Below are positions 1 through 10,299 of a DNA stretch of 64,000 nt, in pieces. Below the pieces are notes generated by a model. It was given only the letters and a program-made list of their open reading frames with translations, did not search any database and was not told where the DNA came from. A program made the position numbers and the translations under genes. The stretch's first letter is position 1. Each line of letters starts with the position of its first letter. The stretch comes from Sphingomonas carotinifaciens (GTDB lineage Bacteria > Pseudomonadota > Alphaproteobacteria > Sphingomonadales > Sphingomonadaceae): positions 1,797,501 to 1,861,500 of the forward strand of contig NZ_WSUT01000005.1 in NCBI RefSeq assembly GCF_009789535.1. The letters run 5' to 3'.

Positions 1-1
1 C

Positions 2-454
2 CCTGCGCGCACCATGCCGCCGCCGATGCTGCATCCCTCACTGGACGATGCCGATGACGAGGATGAGGACGATGCAGGCGAGGTGCTGGAGTTGAGCGAC
101 CCCATGCCGGTTCCGCCGCCTGTGCCCGCCGCGCCCCCTGCCGCTTCGCCGCTGCTCAGCAAGCCCGCGCCGCGTGCCGCTGCGCCTGCCCCGGCGCCCG
201 CACCTGCACCCCAGCCCGAACCGGCTGCCGATCCGATCGTATCCCCCCGTGTCGCCGAGGCGAGCCGTGGTTCGCTGGAGGCGCTGACCCGGCTGATGGT
301 CAAGCCGGAGGCCGGGAGCGACGGGACGCTGGAGGGACTGGTGCGCGAGATGCTGCGCCCCATGCTGCGCGAGTGGCTGGATGCCAACCTGCCGAACATG
401 GTGGAAAGCATGGTGGCGCGGGAGATCGCCCGCATCACCGGCGAAGGGCATTGA
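2..454 (+). CDS. popZ: PopZ-type (DUF2497) polar organising protein, 5' truncated
   Basis: This is the C-terminal part of a PopZ/DUF2497 protein, a self-assembling cytoplasmic scaffold that in Caulobacter tethers the centromere and cell-cycle proteins at the pole. An acidic stretch (about residues 10-25) is followed by a long Pro/Ala-rich linker and a C-terminal helical block with the family signature LEGLVREMLRPMLREWLD and NLPNMVESMVAREI. The reading frame stays open to the window edge, and the N-terminal family helix is missing, so the ATG at 14 is probably internal and the gene begins outside the window. A position shortly upstream of valS is commonly seen in alphaproteobacteria and supports the call. 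Confidence 0.85.
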   Translation, partial: PARTMPPPMLHPSLDDADDEDEDDAGEVLELSDPMPVPPPVPAAPPAASPLLSKPAPRAAAPAPAPAPAPQPEPAADPIVSPRVAEASRGSLEALTRLMVKPEAGSDGTLEGLVREMLRPMLREWLDANLPNMVESMVAREIARITGEGH

Positions 455-487
455 TCCGGCAACTATCGGTACCGTCGGATACTATCG

Positions 488-2101
488 ATGCCTGACCACG
501 AGGGTGGCGAGACGCCGCACACGCCGCCACCGCGTGACCGCAAGGCCGAAGCCCAGCAGGGGGGCAGCAGCGACATCTTCTTTGCGGCCGTGAAGGCGAC
601 GCGGATGCCGATGATCGTCACCGATCCGCATCAGCCGGACAACCCGATCATCTTCTGCAACGACGCGTTCACGTTCATGACCGGCTATACCCAGGCGGAA
701 ATCGTCGGGAGCAACTGCCGCTTTCTTCAGGGGCCGGAAACCGATCGCAGCGTCGTCGATCAGGTGCGCACCGCGATCCGCACGCGCGAGGAGGTCGCGG
801 TCGAGATCCTGAACTACCGGAAGAACGGATCGACCTTCTGGAATGCGCTGTTCGTGTCGCCGGTTTATGACGATGACGGGGAACTCGTCTATTTCTTCGG
901 CAGCCAGCTCGACATTTCGCGGCGGCGCGAAGCGGAGGATGCGCTGCACGAGGCGCAGAAGATGGAGGCGGTCGGCAAGCTGACCGGCGGCATCGCGCAC
1001 GACTTCAACAACCTGCTCCAGGTCATTCTGGGCTATGTCGACATATTGGAAGCGCGGGTTGCCGATGGTGACCGGGCGTCGCGGCGTGCCGTGGAGGCGA
1101 TTTCGGGGGCGGCCAGTCGCGGTGCGACGCTGACCCAGCAATTGCTCGCCTTTGCGCGCAAGCAGGAACTGCGCGACCGGTTGCTCAACTTCAACTCGCT
1201 GGTCACCGATTTCCGCCCGATCCTGGACCGGACGGTGGGGGATTCGGTCGCGCTGCGACGGCAGCTGGCGGACAATCTGTGGAATTGCCGGATCGATCCG
1301 GTGCAGGCCGAGATGGCGCTGCTCAACATCGTCGGCAACGCGCGCGACGCGGTGGACGACGACAGCGGGCGCATCACCATCACCACGCGCAACGTCCTCC
1401 TGCCGGAAGATGCCGATGGCGAGGGGGGCGCCGCGCTGAAGCTGGATGCCGGTGAATATGTGCAGGTAACCGTTGCCGACAACGGTCCCGGCGTCGATCC
1501 GGCGATCGCCGACAAGATCTTCGACCCGTTCTTCACCACCAAGGACATGGGCAAGGGCACCGGCCTTGGCCTGGCGATGGTCTATGGCTTCATGCGCCAG
1601 TCCGGCGGGCTGGCGACGGTGGGGACCAGCGACGATGGCGGCGCGCTGTTCTCGCTCTATTTCCCGCGCGCCAGTGGTGCGACCGAGCGGCGATCGAACC
1701 CGGCCTTGTCCAAGCCCGCCGCCCACGGCGTGGAGCGCGTGCTGATGGTCGAGGACCAGGAGGAGGTGGGCGAACTGGGCCGTGCCATGCTTCAGGACCT
1801 GGGCTATGACGTGGTGCTTGCCCATAACGCGCGCGAAGCGCTGGACGTGCTGGCGCGCGACGCGAATTTCCAGTTGCTGTTTACCGACATATTGATGCCC
1901 GGCGGCATGAACGGCGTCGGTCTGGCGCAGGCGGTGAAGCGCGATTACCCGCGCACCGCGATCCTGCTGACCACCGGGTTTGCCGATGAGGCGATCGACG
2001 AGGGTTCGCGCTCCTACGAGCTGATCCGCAAGCCCTATCGTCGCGGGGAATTGAACGAGCGCATCCGCGCCGTCCTCGACAAGCCGGGCGCGCGCACCTG
2101 A
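488..2101 (+). CDS. LOV-domain hybrid histidine kinase with C-terminal receiver
   Basis: A predicted soluble blue-light sensor kinase of 537 residues. The N-terminal PAS domain carries the LOV signature [13 protein letters not shown], with C77 as the expected flavin-adduct cysteine. A short helical linker leads to a HisKA domain ([15 protein letters not shown], phosphoacceptor H171), then an HATPase_c domain with N box [11 protein letters not shown]1 DNGPGVD and G2 GKGTGLGLA. From about residue 415 there is a receiver domain (VLMVEDQEE, phosphoacceptor D467 in FTDILMPGG, conserved lysine in LIRKPY). No membrane segment or signal peptide is visible. The ATG lacks a clear ribosome-binding site. 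The output partner is not obvious locally, and the receiver has no DNA-binding domain, so it may phosphorylate another protein or act as a phosphate sink. Confidence 0.9.
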   Translation: MPDHEGGETPHTPPPRDRKAEAQQGGSSDIFFAAVKATRMPMIVTDPHQPDNPIIFCNDAFTFMTGYTQAEIVGSNCRFLQGPETDRSVVDQVRTAIRTREEVAVEILNYRKNGSTFWNALFVSPVYDDDGELVYFFGSQLDISRRREAEDALHEAQKMEAVGKLTGGIAHDFNNLLQVILGYVDILEARVADGDRASRRAVEAISGAASRGATLTQQLLAFARKQELRDRLLNFNSLVTDFRPILDRTVGDSVALRRQLADNLWNCRIDPVQAEMALLNIVGNARDAVDDDSGRITITTRNVLLPEDADGEGGAALKLDAGEYVQVTVADNGPGVDPAIADKIFDPFFTTKDMGKGTGLGLAMVYGFMRQSGGLATVGTSDDGGALFSLYFPRASGATERRSNPALSKPAAHGVERVLMVEDQEEVGELGRAMLQDLGYDVVLAHNAREALDVLARDANFQLLFTDILMPGGMNGVGLAQAVKRDYPRTAILLTTGFADEAIDEGSRSYELIRKPYRRGELNERIRAVLDKPGART

Positions 2102-2142
2102 TGGTCTAGCGCCCGGCCGCGACGCCGATTAAGGGCAGGGGC

Positions 2143-4788
2143 ATGACCGAACTGCCCAAGACCTTCGACCCCGCCGCCATCGAGGCCCGCTGGTATGCCC
2201 ATTGGGAGCAGGAGGGGCTGTTCCGTCCCGAACGCCCGCAGGCCGAGCCGTGGACGATCGTCAACCCGCCGCCCAACGTCACGGGCAGCCTGCATATCGG
2301 CCACGCGCTGGACAATACGCTGCAGGACATCCTGACGCGCCACGCCCGGTTGAAGGGCAAGGACGCGCTGTGGGTGGTCGGCACCGATCATGCCGGCATC
2401 GCCACGCAGATGGTGGTCGAGCGCAACCTGGCGCAGCAGGGCGTGAAGCGCACCGATATTGGCCGCGATGATTTCGTCGCCCGAATCTGGGACTGGAAAG
2501 CGGAGTCGGGCGGCCAGATCACGCGCCAGCTTCGCCGGCTGGGCTGCTCGATGGACTGGGCGAACGAGCGCTTCACCATGGACGAGGGCTTCTCCAGGGC
2601 CGTGCTGAAGGTGTTCGTCGAACTGCACCGTCAGGGACTGCTCTACCGCGACAAGCGGTTGGTGAACTGGGACGCAGGCCTTGGCACCGCGATCAGCGAC
2701 CTGGAGGTCGAGACGCGCGAGGTGCAGGGCAAGTTCTGGCACCTGACCTATCCGCTGGCCGATGGCAGCGGCACGATCTCGGTGGCGACGACGCGGCCGG
2801 AGACGATGCTGGCCGACATGGCGGTGGCGGTAAATCCGGACGATCCGCGCTATACCGCGCTGATCGGTGCGCAAGTGCGCCTGCCGATCACCGGCCGCCT
2901 GATCCCGATCGTCGCCGACGAGCATGCCGACCCCGAACTGGGCTCGGGCGCGGTGAAGATCACGCCGGGCCACGACTTCAACGATTTCGAGGTCGGCCGC
3001 CGCGCCGGGATCGAGGCGCGCGACATGCTCAACATGCTCGATGCGAAGGCGCGTATCTGCCAGACCGCGGACGGGCTGGTGCCCGAAGCGCTGATCGGGC
3101 TCGACCGGTTCGAGGCACGCCAGGCGGTGATCGCGCTGCTGGAAGAGGCGGGCGTGCTGGAGCGGGTCGAGGACCGGGTGATCCAGACGCCCTATGGCGA
3201 CCGATCGGGCGTGGTGATCGAGCCGTGGCTGACCGACCAATGGTATGTCGATGCCAAGACGCTGGCCCAGCCGGCGATCGAGGCGGTGCGATCGGGCGCG
3301 ATCAAGCTGGTGCCGGCAAGCTGGGAGAAGACCTTCTTCAACTGGATGGAGAATATCCAGCCCTGGTGCGTCAGCCGCCAGCTTTGGTGGGGCCACCAGA
3401 TCCCCGCATGGTTCGCCGAGGATGGCCGTGCCTTCGTCGCTGAAACCGAGGAAGAGGCGCAGGCACAGGCCGGCGCCGGCGTGGTGCTGACCCGCGATCC
3501 GGACGTGCTCGACACCTGGTTCTCCTCCGCATTGTGGCCGTTCGCGACGCTCGGCTGGCCGGATGCAGCGGACCCGACGCTGGGTGGTCGCTATCCCAAT
3601 GACGTCCTCGTCTCCGGCTTCGACATCCTGTTCTTCTGGGATGCCCGGATGATGATGCAGGGCATGCAGTTCATGAAGGACGTGCCGTTCCGCACGCTCT
3701 ACCTGCACGGGCTGGTCCGCGCGGCCGACGGCTCGAAGATGTCGAAGTCGAAGGGCAACACGGTCGATCCGCTCGGCCTGATCGACCAATATGGCGCCGA
3801 CGCACTGCGCTTCTTCATGGCGGCGATGGAAAGCCAGGGCCGCGACATCAAGATGGATGAGCGCCGCGTCGAGGGGTATCGCAACTTCGCGACCAAGCTG
3901 TGGAACGCGGCCCGCTTCGCACAGGCCAATGGCATCGGTGCCTCCGCGACGCTGGATGCGCCGGTCGCCACGCTGGCGGTGAACAAGTGGATCATCGCCG
4001 AGACGGTGAAGACGGTGCAGGCGGTGGACCTGGCGCTGGCCGATTACCGGTTCGACGGGGCGGCCAATGCGATCTACCAGTTCGTCTGGAGCCGTTTCTG
4101 CGACTGGTATCTGGAACTCATCAAGCCGGTGCTGCAAGGCGGCGAGGCCGGTGGCGAAGAGACCCGCGCGGTCGCCGGCTGGGTGCTCGACCAGATCCTG
4201 GTGCTGCTCCACCCGTTCATGCCGTTCATCACGGAGGAATTGTGGCACGCAATGGGGTCGCGCGATCATGACCTGATCGTCGCCCAGTGGCCGATGGCGG
4301 ATGCCCGCGCGCTCGATCCGGAGGCGGAGCGCGAGATCGACTGGCTGATCCGGCTGGTCGGCGACATTCGCGCCGCGCGCACCGAACTGAACGTGCCGCC
4401 CGGCGCACGCCTGCCGCTGCATGTCCGTGATGCGCATGACGATACGCTGGCACGCCTCGACCGGCAGGCATCGGTGCTGGCGCGGCTGGCCCGCGTCGAC
4501 CGCGCCGAGGGCGACGCCGCCAGCGGCGGGGCCGCCCAAGTGGTGGTGGACGAGGCGACGTTCATCCTGCCGCTGGAAGGTGTGATCGATCTGGATGCGG
4601 AGCGCGCCCGTCTGACCAAGGCGATCGCCGCGGCCGAGAAGGAGCGCGATGCACTGGGCGCGCGGCTGGGCAATGCCAGCTTCGTCGAGCGCGCCAAGCC
4701 CGAGGCGGTGGACAAGGCGCGGGCCGATCATGCCGACAAGATGGCGGAGGCGGCCCGGCTGCACGCGGCGCTCGGCCGGTTGGGGTAA
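2143..4788 (+). CDS. valS: Valine--tRNA ligase
   Basis: Class I aminoacyl-tRNA synthetase of 881 residues, within the usual size range. It joins valine to tRNA-Val in the cytoplasm and edits mischarged threonine. The HIGH motif sits at residues 51-54 ([15 protein letters not shown]) and the KMSKS loop at 532-536. The CP1 editing domain lies between them ([17 protein letters not shown]), the anticodon-binding domain follows, and a C-terminal coiled coil runs from about residue 815 ([20 protein letters not shown]). The ATG at 2143 follows a purine-rich AGGGCAGGGGC. It is convergent with the antiporter gene downstream, with a GC-rich hairpin between the two stops. Confidence 0.98.
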   Translation: MTELPKTFDPAAIEARWYAHWEQEGLFRPERPQAEPWTIVNPPPNVTGSLHIGHALDNTLQDILTRHARLKGKDALWVVGTDHAGIATQMVVERNLAQQGVKRTDIGRDDFVARIWDWKAESGGQITRQLRRLGCSMDWANERFTMDEGFSRAVLKVFVELHRQGLLYRDKRLVNWDAGLGTAISDLEVETREVQGKFWHLTYPLADGSGTISVATTRPETMLADMAVAVNPDDPRYTALIGAQVRLPITGRLIPIVADEHADPELGSGAVKITPGHDFNDFEVGRRAGIEARDMLNMLDAKARICQTADGLVPEALIGLDRFEARQAVIALLEEAGVLERVEDRVIQTPYGDRSGVVIEPWLTDQWYVDAKTLAQPAIEAVRSGAIKLVPASWEKTFFNWMENIQPWCVSRQLWWGHQIPAWFAEDGRAFVAETEEEAQAQAGAGVVLTRDPDVLDTWFSSALWPFATLGWPDAADPTLGGRYPNDVLVSGFDILFFWDARMMMQGMQFMKDVPFRTLYLHGLVRAADGSKMSKSKGNTVDPLGLIDQYGADALRFFMAAMESQGRDIKMDERRVEGYRNFATKLWNAARFAQANGIGASATLDAPVATLAVNKWIIAETVKTVQAVDLALADYRFDGAANAIYQFVWSRFCDWYLELIKPVLQGGEAGGEETRAVAGWVLDQILVLLHPFMPFITEELWHAMGSRDHDLIVAQWPMADARALDPEAEREIDWLIRLVGDIRAARTELNVPPGARLPLHVRDAHDDTLARLDRQASVLARLARVDRAEGDAASGGAAQVVVDEATFILPLEGVIDLDAERARLTKAIAAAEKERDALGARLGNASFVERAKPEAVDKARADHADKMAEAARLHAALGRLG

Positions 4789-4796
4789 GGTGGGGA

Positions 4797-4824
4797 GCGG
4801 GGCGGCACCTGGCGCCGTCCCCGC
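4797..4824. terminator. Hairpin between convergent valS and antiporter genes
   Basis: GCGGGGCGGC is mirrored by GCCG-T-CCCCGC with one bulge and a seven-base loop. It lies entirely between the two convergent stop codons, so it could serve as a shared terminator. There is no clear U tract. Confidence 0.5.
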
Positions 4825-4830
4825 CCGCGA

Positions 4831-6606
4831 TCAGCCGGTTTCGCTCAGCCGCTTGATCCGGCGGATGCGCGGTTCGCGGGTCAGTTGCGCCTCGCGCCGG
4901 ATCGTCTGGCGGAGTTCGTCGCGTTTTTCGTGGATCGAGGCGATCACCAAGCCCATCGCGACGCCAAGATCGACCAGCACCGCTTCCGAGAGTTGCAGCG
5001 AGCTTTCCAGCGTTTCGGGCACCGCATCGGTGACGCCCGCACGGTAGAGTTCGGCGGCATGGCTGGCATCGCGGGCGCGCGCGATGATCGGCAGGGCCGG
5101 CACCGCCTGCCGGATGCGCCGCGCCAGCCGGACGGTAAGCACCGGATCGTCCATGGTCAGGATCAGCGCGCGCGCCTGCGCCAGGTTCAGCCGGTCGACC
5201 AGTTCCGGCCGCGCGACATCGCCGAACAGCACCGGATAGCCCGCCCGCCGCGCCTCGGTCACGGCGTCGATGTTCGCTTCCACCGCCAGATAACGCTGGC
5301 CGTGCGCGGTCAGCATGTCCGACACCAGCTTGCCGACGCGGCCGAAACCGATGACGACCGCGCCGGGACCTTCCGTCTCCACCTCGGGGATCGGCGGGCC
5401 TTCTCCGGCCTGCTCGATCCGGCGCGAGGTGATACGCCCGGCCTTGGCGAGGAGCGGGGTCAGCGTCAGGCCGATTGCGGTGACGGTCTGCCAGAAGGCG
5501 GCGGTCGACGGCTGGATCAACTGCGCCTGTGCCGCCGTCCCCAGCACGATCAACGTGGTCTCCGACGGGCTGCCCATCAGCAGGCCGGTTTCGGCCGCGG
5601 TGCCGCGCCGGGCATGGGCGACGCGCAGCAGCAGATAAGTGACGATCGCCTTCACCGCGACGACGCCGACGACGGCCGCGAGCAGCGACGGCCAGTTCTT
5701 GGCGATCAGACGGAGGTCCAGGCTCATGCCCACGGTGATGAGGAAGACGCCGAGCGCCAGCCCCTTGAACGGGGCGGTCATCACCTCGACCTCGGAATGA
5801 TACTCGGTTTCCGCGATCAGCAGGCCGGCGAGCAGCGCACCGACGATCGGCGACAATCCGGCGGCGGTGGTCGCGACGCTGGCGACGATCACCACCAGCA
5901 GCGACGCGGCCAGGAACAACTCCGGGCTCTTGGTACGCGCGGCCTGTGCGAACAGGCGCGGCAGCACGATGCGCCCACCCAGATACATCGCGACCACGGT
6001 CAGGCCACCACGCAGGGCGACGCCGGCGATGCCCACCCAGCCTTCCTCGCTGGCCGTCGGCGCCATCGCACCGAGCGCGAAGATGATGGGGACCAGCGCC
6101 AGATCCTCGAACAACAGCATCGCGAACGCGCCGCGCCCGACCGGACTGGTCGTGCCCACCAGCGGCAGCACCAGCGCGGTGGACGAGAGCGCCAAGGCCA
6201 GCCCCAGTCCGATCGCGCCGCCCCAGCTTTGCCCCAGCAGATGCAGTGCCAGGCCGATCAGAAAGGCGGAGCCGAGCAGTTCGGTCACGCCGGTGCCGAA
6301 CACCAGCCGCCGCATCGACCATAAACGCCGGAACGACAATTCCAGTCCGATCGAGAACAGCAGCAGGATGATGCCGAACTCGGCGAAAGGCTCGATCGAT
6401 TCCGGGTCGGAAATGGTCACATAGTAAAGCCAGGAGGCGTCGGGCACGAGCGAGCCGAGCCCGGCCGGGCCGACCAGCAGGCCGACGAGGATGAAGCCGA
6501 TCACCGGGCTGACCCGGAAACGGGCAAAGGCCGGGATGACGATGCCTGCTGCACCAAGGATGACGAGCGCGTCGCTGAAGCCGTGATTGTCGAGCCGAAG
6601 TGCCAT
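4831..6606 (-). CDS. Monovalent cation:proton antiporter-2 (CPA2/KefB-like) with RCK domain
   Basis: An inner-membrane antiporter of 591 residues, expected to exchange K+ or Na+ for protons. The N-terminal two thirds is a Na_H_exchanger domain with about a dozen hydrophobic helices and the CPA2-like block FAEFGIILLLFSIGLELSFR. From about residue 410 there is a cytoplasmic RCK/TrkA-N Rossmann domain (VVIGFGRVGKLVSDML) that normally binds a nucleotide and gates transport, followed by a short basic tail. This resembles KefB/KefC or the sphingomonad YbaL/RosB-like group. The specific ion and any glutathione gating cannot be decided from sequence alone. It is transcribed towards valS and divergently from the cytochrome c gene, about 125 bases away. 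Confidence 0.9.
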   Translation of the reverse strand: MALRLDNHGFSDALVILGAAGIVIPAFARFRVSPVIGFILVGLLVGPAGLGSLVPDASWLYYVTISDPESIEPFAEFGIILLLFSIGLELSFRRLWSMRRLVFGTGVTELLGSAFLIGLALHLLGQSWGGAIGLGLALALSSTALVLPLVGTTSPVGRGAFAMLLFEDLALVPIIFALGAMAPTASEEGWVGIAGVALRGGLTVVAMYLGGRIVLPRLFAQAARTKSPELFLAASLLVVIVASVATTAAGLSPIVGALLAGLLIAETEYHSEVEVMTAPFKGLALGVFLITVGMSLDLRLIAKNWPSLLAAVVGVVAVKAIVTYLLLRVAHARRGTAAETGLLMGSPSETTLIVLGTAAQAQLIQPSTAAFWQTVTAIGLTLTPLLAKAGRITSRRIEQAGEGPPIPEVETEGPGAVVIGFGRVGKLVSDMLTAHGQRYLAVEANIDAVTEARRAGYPVLFGDVARPELVDRLNLAQARALILTMDDPVLTVRLARRIRQAVPALPIIARARDASHAAELYRAGVTDAVPETLESSLQLSEAVLVDLGVAMGLVIASIHEKRDELRQTIRREAQLTREPRIRRIKRLSETG

Positions 6607-6731
6607 GGCCGCAGCTTAACCAGCCCATGTCCCCCTTGTCAGGTATGTTTTGCACAAACCGGGCGCCCGGTCGCCGGATGGGACGAACTGTCCACTGCGC
6701 GGGGGGCGGGCGGGACCCTATCTGGCGCGGC

Positions 6732-7172
6732 ATGACGATATGCTGGTGGGCGCTGCCCGTGACCATCCTCTTGGCGCTGGCGGGATGCGGTGATGATGAC
6801 CATGCCAGGCGGCTGGCATCGGCGGGGCCGAACCCGTCGCTCGATGCGCTGATGCGGGTCGCCGATCCCGGCAATGGCCGGCGCGTGTTCGGCCAATGCC
6901 TGGCCTGTCACACGATCGGGCAGGGGCAGCTGGACCGTGCAGGGCCGAACCTGCATGCGATCATGGGCAAGCCGGTTGCGGGCGGCAGCGATCGGTTCGG
7001 CTATACGGTGGCGCTGTCGCGCGTCGGCGGGCGTTGGGACAGGGCGACGATGGATCGCTGGCTTGCCGATCCGCAGCGTTTCGCGCCGGGCACGCGGATG
7101 AGCTTCGCCGGGCTTGCCGATCCGCTCGATCGTGCCGACGTGATCTGGTATCTGGAGGCGGAAGGGAAATAG
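6732..7172 (+). CDS. Small lipoprotein cytochrome c
   Basis: A 146-residue class I cytochrome c, probably anchored in the periplasm by a lipid. The N-terminus is a signal peptide ending in a lipobox (ALAG-C19). One haem-binding motif, CLACH, lies at residues 56-60, followed by the usual GPNLHAIMGK loop, and a likely axial methionine occurs in GTRMSFAGL near the C-terminus. The ATG at 6732 is chosen over upstream in-frame starts because it places the signal peptide directly at the N-terminus. The family carries electrons between respiratory complexes, and the redox partner is unknown. The gene is convergent with icd, with a strong hairpin between them. Confidence 0.88.
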   Translation: MTICWWALPVTILLALAGCGDDDHARRLASAGPNPSLDALMRVADPGNGRRVFGQCLACHTIGQGQLDRAGPNLHAIMGKPVAGGSDRFGYTVALSRVGGRWDRATMDRWLADPQRFAPGTRMSFAGLADPLDRADVIWYLEAEGK

Positions 7173-7186
7173 CCCCACCGCGAAGG

Positions 7187-7220
7187 AAACGGGCCCCGGT
7201 CGTCGCCGGGGCCCGCTTTC
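7187..7220. terminator. Bidirectional terminator between the cytochrome c gene and icd
   Basis: A perfect 9-bp stem, GGGCCCCGG / CCGGGGCCC (7191-7199 and 7206-7214), with a six-base loop. It is flanked by GGAAAC on the left and GCTTTCC on the right, giving T-rich tails on both strands. It sits between convergent genes. Confidence 0.75.
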
Positions 7221-7232
7221 CGGTCGTTCAGC

Positions 7233-8453
7233 TCAGGCCCAGTTGCCCATCTCGGCTTCCAGGTTCGAACGGATCTGCTCGAAGAACTGTTCGGTGGTCA
7301 TCCAGGGCTGGTCCGGGCCGATCAGGATCGCCAGATCCTTGGTCATGTGGCCGTTCTCGACGGTCTTGATGCAGACCTGCTCCAGCGTCTCGGCGAAGCG
7401 CGTCACGTCCGGCGTACCGTCGAACTTGCCACGGAACTTCAGGCCGCCGGTCCAGGCGAAGATCGACGCGATCGGGTTGGTCGACGTCGCCTTGCCCTGC
7501 TGATGCTGGCGATAGTGGCGGGTGACGGTGCCATGCGCGGCCTCGGCCTCGATCGTCTGGCCGTCTGGCGTCATCAGCACCGAGGTCATCAGGCCCAGGG
7601 AGCCGAAGCCCTGCGCCACCTGATCCGACTGTACGTCGCCGTCATAGTTCTTGCAGGCCCAGACGAACTCGCCGTGCCACTTCAGCGCGGATGCGACCAT
7701 GTCGTCGATCAGGCGGTGCTGATACTCGATGCCCGCGGCCTGGAACTGGTCCTTGAACTCGGCGGCGTACACTTCCTCGAAGATGTCCTTGAAGCGGCCG
7801 TCATAGGCCTTCAGGATCGTGTTCTTCGTCGACAGGTACACCGGCCAGCCACGGCCCAGGCCGTAGTTCATCGATGCACGCGCAAAGTCGCGGATCGATT
7901 CGTCGAGGTTGTACATGCCCATCGCGACGCCGGCCGCGGGGAAGTCGAACACTTCCTCCTCGATCGTCTCGCCATTCTCGCCTTCCCACTTCATGGTCAG
8001 CTTGCCCTTGCCGGGCACCTTGAAGTCGGTGGCCTTGTACTGGTCGCCAAAGGCGTGACGGCCGACGACGATCGGGTGGGTCCAGCCGGGGATCAGGCGG
8101 GGTACGTTCTTGATGACGATCGGTTCGCGGAAGACGACGCCGCCCAGGATGTTGCGGATCGTGCCGTTGGGCGAGCGCCACATCTTCTTCAGGCCGAACT
8201 CTTCGACGCGCTGCTCGTCGGGGGTGATCGTCGCGCACTTCACGCCGACGCCGTACTTCTGGATCGCCTTGGCCGACTGGATGGTGATCTGGTCGTCCGT
8301 CTCGTCACGCTTCTGGATGCCCAGGTCGTAATATTCCAGGTCGATGTCCAGATACGGCTTGATAAGGCGCTCGCGGATCCATTCCCAGATGATCCGCGTC
8401 ATCTCGTCGCCGTCGATCTCCACGACGGGCGTTTTCACCTTGATCTTGGCCAT
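7233..8453 (-). CDS. icd: NADP-dependent isocitrate dehydrogenase
   Basis: A 406-residue enzyme that oxidatively decarboxylates isocitrate to 2-oxoglutarate in the TCA cycle, reducing NADP+. The sequence is of the eukaryote-like/alphaproteobacterial homodimeric type: [20 protein letters not shown] at the start, the substrate loop [14 protein letters not shown], and the metal and cofactor region around [21 protein letters not shown] lies six bases upstream in frame, but the AAGGAA ribosome-binding site is correctly spaced for the ATG at 8453, which also gives the standard N-terminus. It appears monocistronic. Confidence 0.97.
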   Translation of the reverse strand: MAKIKVKTPVVEIDGDEMTRIIWEWIRERLIKPYLDIDLEYYDLGIQKRDETDDQITIQSAKAIQKYGVGVKCATITPDEQRVEEFGLKKMWRSPNGTIRNILGGVVFREPIVIKNVPRLIPGWTHPIVVGRHAFGDQYKATDFKVPGKGKLTMKWEGENGETIEEEVFDFPAAGVAMGMYNLDESIRDFARASMNYGLGRGWPVYLSTKNTILKAYDGRFKDIFEEVYAAEFKDQFQAAGIEYQHRLIDDMVASALKWHGEFVWACKNYDGDVQSDQVAQGFGSLGLMTSVLMTPDGQTIEAEAAHGTVTRHYRQHQQGKATSTNPIASIFAWTGGLKFRGKFDGTPDVTRFAETLEQVCIKTVENGHMTKDLAILIGPDQPWMTTEQFFEQIRSNLEAEMGNWA

Positions 8454-8589
8454 CTTCACTTCCTTGGCAGGGGTGGTTTGGGCATGCGTCTAGGGGAGGG
8501 GGGCGGCCGGATCAACCGGGGGCAGGGACCACGGGCCGTCGCGTACCGAAAACATTGTGTCGTGCGTCCGCCACCGGTAGACTGGTGCG

Positions 8590-9312
8590 ATGCCTTCGCT
8601 TGAAAAGCCCCCTGTCGCCACGACCACGGTCAAGTGGCGCTTCCCCGCCGTCCATCCGGAAGGGCGCAAATACGTCCTGATCGCCGGCGGCCTTACGCTG
8701 CTCGCCACGCTCGTCACCAAGATCCTGTTCTGGCCGTTCATCGGCCTGTGCATCTGGGTGGCCGCGTTCTTTCGCGATCCGATCCGCACCACGCCGCAGG
8801 GTGACGACCTGATCGTCGCACCCGCCGACGGCCTCATCACCATGATCCAGCGCGTACCCATTCCGCGCGAGCTGACCGGGGAGCTGGGCACCGCGCCGAT
8901 GATGCGGGTGTCGATCTTCATGTCGGTGTTCGACGTGCACATCAACCGCACCCCGATCGCGGGCACGATCCGCCAGGTCGTCTATATCTCCGGCAAGTTC
9001 CTCAATGCCGACCTCGACAAGGCATCCGACGAAAACGAACGACAGCATTTCGTGGTCGAAGGCCGGGACGGTCGCAAGATCGGCTTTACCCAGATCGCGG
9101 GGCTGGTCGCACGCCGGATCGTCGGGTTCGTGAAGCCCGGAGACATGGTCGCGGCCGGCCAGCGCATCGGCCTGATCCGCTTCGGCAGCCGCGTCGACGT
9201 GTATCTGCCCGATGACGTGATGCCGCAGGTGACGTTGGGGCAGCGTTCGATCGCCGGGGAAACGGTGCTCGGCCGCGTCGGCGGACGACCCGTTACGGGC
9301 GTCGCGCAGTAA
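8590..9312 (+). CDS. psd: Phosphatidylserine decarboxylase proenzyme
   Basis: Converts phosphatidylserine to phosphatidylethanolamine at the inner membrane. At 240 residues it is the short form found in alphaproteobacteria. Two hydrophobic stretches lie near the N-terminus (about residues 30-65). The self-cleavage site, which creates the pyruvoyl prosthetic group, is visible as [11 protein letters not shown], with cleavage expected between G199 and S200. Conserved blocks DVHINRTPI and the histidine-containing HFVVEG are present. Its stop codon overlaps the start of pssA (TAATG), so the two steps of phosphatidylethanolamine synthesis are translationally coupled in reverse pathway order. Confidence 0.96.
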   Translation: MPSLEKPPVATTTVKWRFPAVHPEGRKYVLIAGGLTLLATLVTKILFWPFIGLCIWVAAFFRDPIRTTPQGDDLIVAPADGLITMIQRVPIPRELTGELGTAPMMRVSIFMSVFDVHINRTPIAGTIRQVVYISGKFLNADLDKASDENERQHFVVEGRDGRKIGFTQIAGLVARRIVGFVKPGDMVAAGQRIGLIRFGSRVDVYLPDDVMPQVTLGQRSIAGETVLGRVGGRPVTGVAQ

Positions 9313-10124
9313 TGGCGCTGCCACGCCGGTCCCGGCTGCGCCGTGCGCCACGCGGACTGCCATTGCGGGCGGTAGCCCCCAATGCGGTAACGGCGCTCGC
9401 CCTCTGTTCCGGTCTGTCCGGCGTCCGCTTCGCCATCGGCGGAGAATGGCAGAGCGCGGTTGCGATGATCATGATTGCCGGCGTCCTGGACGGGCTGGAC
9501 GGGCGGATCGCTCGCCTGCTTCACGGTGAAAGCCGGTTCGGGGCGGAACTGGACTCGCTGTCCGACGCCATTTCGTTCGGCGTCGCGCCGGCGCTGATCC
9601 TCTACCTCTGGTCGCTGTCCAGCGCCCCGCGGATCGGATGGATCTGCGCCTTGCTGCTTGCGGTGTTTTGCGCGCTCCGACTGGCGCGGTTCAATGCCGC
9701 GATTGACGAAGTCGAGCAGCCGCACAAATCGGCCGGCTTCCTGACCGGCATTCCGGCACCCGCCGGGGCGGGGCTTGCCATGCTGCCCATGTATCTGTGG
9801 TTCTGGACCGGCGAGACGCTGTTCACCTCGCCCTATCTGGTCGGCCCCTGGGTCGCCTTCATCGCGATGCTGATGGTCTCAAGCGTCGCCACCTTTTCAT
9901 GGGGATCGCTCCGCCTGCGCCGTACGGTGCGTTTCGAAGCGCTGGCGCTGGTCGTCCTGCTCGGTGGGGCGCTGGTGTCCGTGCCGTGGCACACGCTCAC
10001 GCTGATCTGCGTCGCCTATCTCGCCAGCATCCCATTCAGCATGGTGAATTACGGTCGGGTCAGGCGGCAGCGCGCGACTGGCGCACCGGAACATAAGCCG
10101 GCGACATCGACGACCAGCGCCTGA
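9312..10124 (+). CDS. pssA: CDP-diacylglycerol--serine O-phosphatidyltransferase
   Basis: An integral membrane enzyme of 270 residues that makes phosphatidylserine from CDP-diacylglycerol and serine, the substrate of the preceding psd product. The CDP-alcohol phosphotransferase signature is intact: DGLDGRIARLLHGESRFG followed by AELDSLSD, which fits DGx2ARx8Gx3Dx3D. Six to eight hydrophobic helices follow. The start overlaps the psd stop by one base. The last 65 bases overlap the end of a small gene on the opposite strand. Confidence 0.96.
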   Translation: MALPRRSRLRRAPRGLPLRAVAPNAVTALALCSGLSGVRFAIGGEWQSAVAMIMIAGVLDGLDGRIARLLHGESRFGAELDSLSDAISFGVAPALILYLWSLSSAPRIGWICALLLAVFCALRLARFNAAIDEVEQPHKSAGFLTGIPAPAGAGLAMLPMYLWFWTGETLFTSPYLVGPWVAFIAMLMVSSVATFSWGSLRLRRTVRFEALALVVLLGGALVSVPWHTLTLICVAYLASIPFSMVNYGRVRRQRATGAPEHKPATSTTSA

Positions 10125-10299
10125 CGGCGATTCGGCGTTCGGCAACCACCAACTGGCTCAGGGGCGTGAACGCTGGTTCGACATGACCGGACGCAAGATG
10201 CAGAATGCGACGCCACTGGGGGGCGACCATCATGGCGATCACCGACACGGCAGTGACCAGGGCACCCACGAATACCAAGACACTCAGCACTGTAACCAT
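10060..10299 (-). CDS. Small single-pass membrane protein, hypothetical
   Basis: I do not recognise this family. It is a 79-residue protein with one strong N-terminal transmembrane helix (VTVLSVLVFVGALVTAVSVI, about residues 2-27) followed by a basic region (PQWRRI) and a polar tail. The ATG at 10299 is chosen because GGAGGG stands directly upstream at good spacing and codon use becomes typical from there. An open frame continues upstream to 10449, but that part has atypical codon use. It overlaps the 3' end of pssA. A LexA-type GTTC-N7-GTTC box lies about 155 bases upstream, so a DNA-damage-induced membrane protein is possible. Its reality as a gene is likely but not certain. Confidence 0.55.
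   Translation of the reverse strand: MVTVLSVLVFVGALVTAVSVIAMMVAPQWRRILHLASGHVEPAFTPLSQLVVAERRIAVRRWSSMSPAYVPVRQSRAAA

Noticed and set aside
2035..4764. A 909-codon open frame on the minus strand, opposite valS
   Set aside because: It is a mirror frame caused by GC-rich codons of valS, rich in Arg, His and Gln with no domain. valS is certain.
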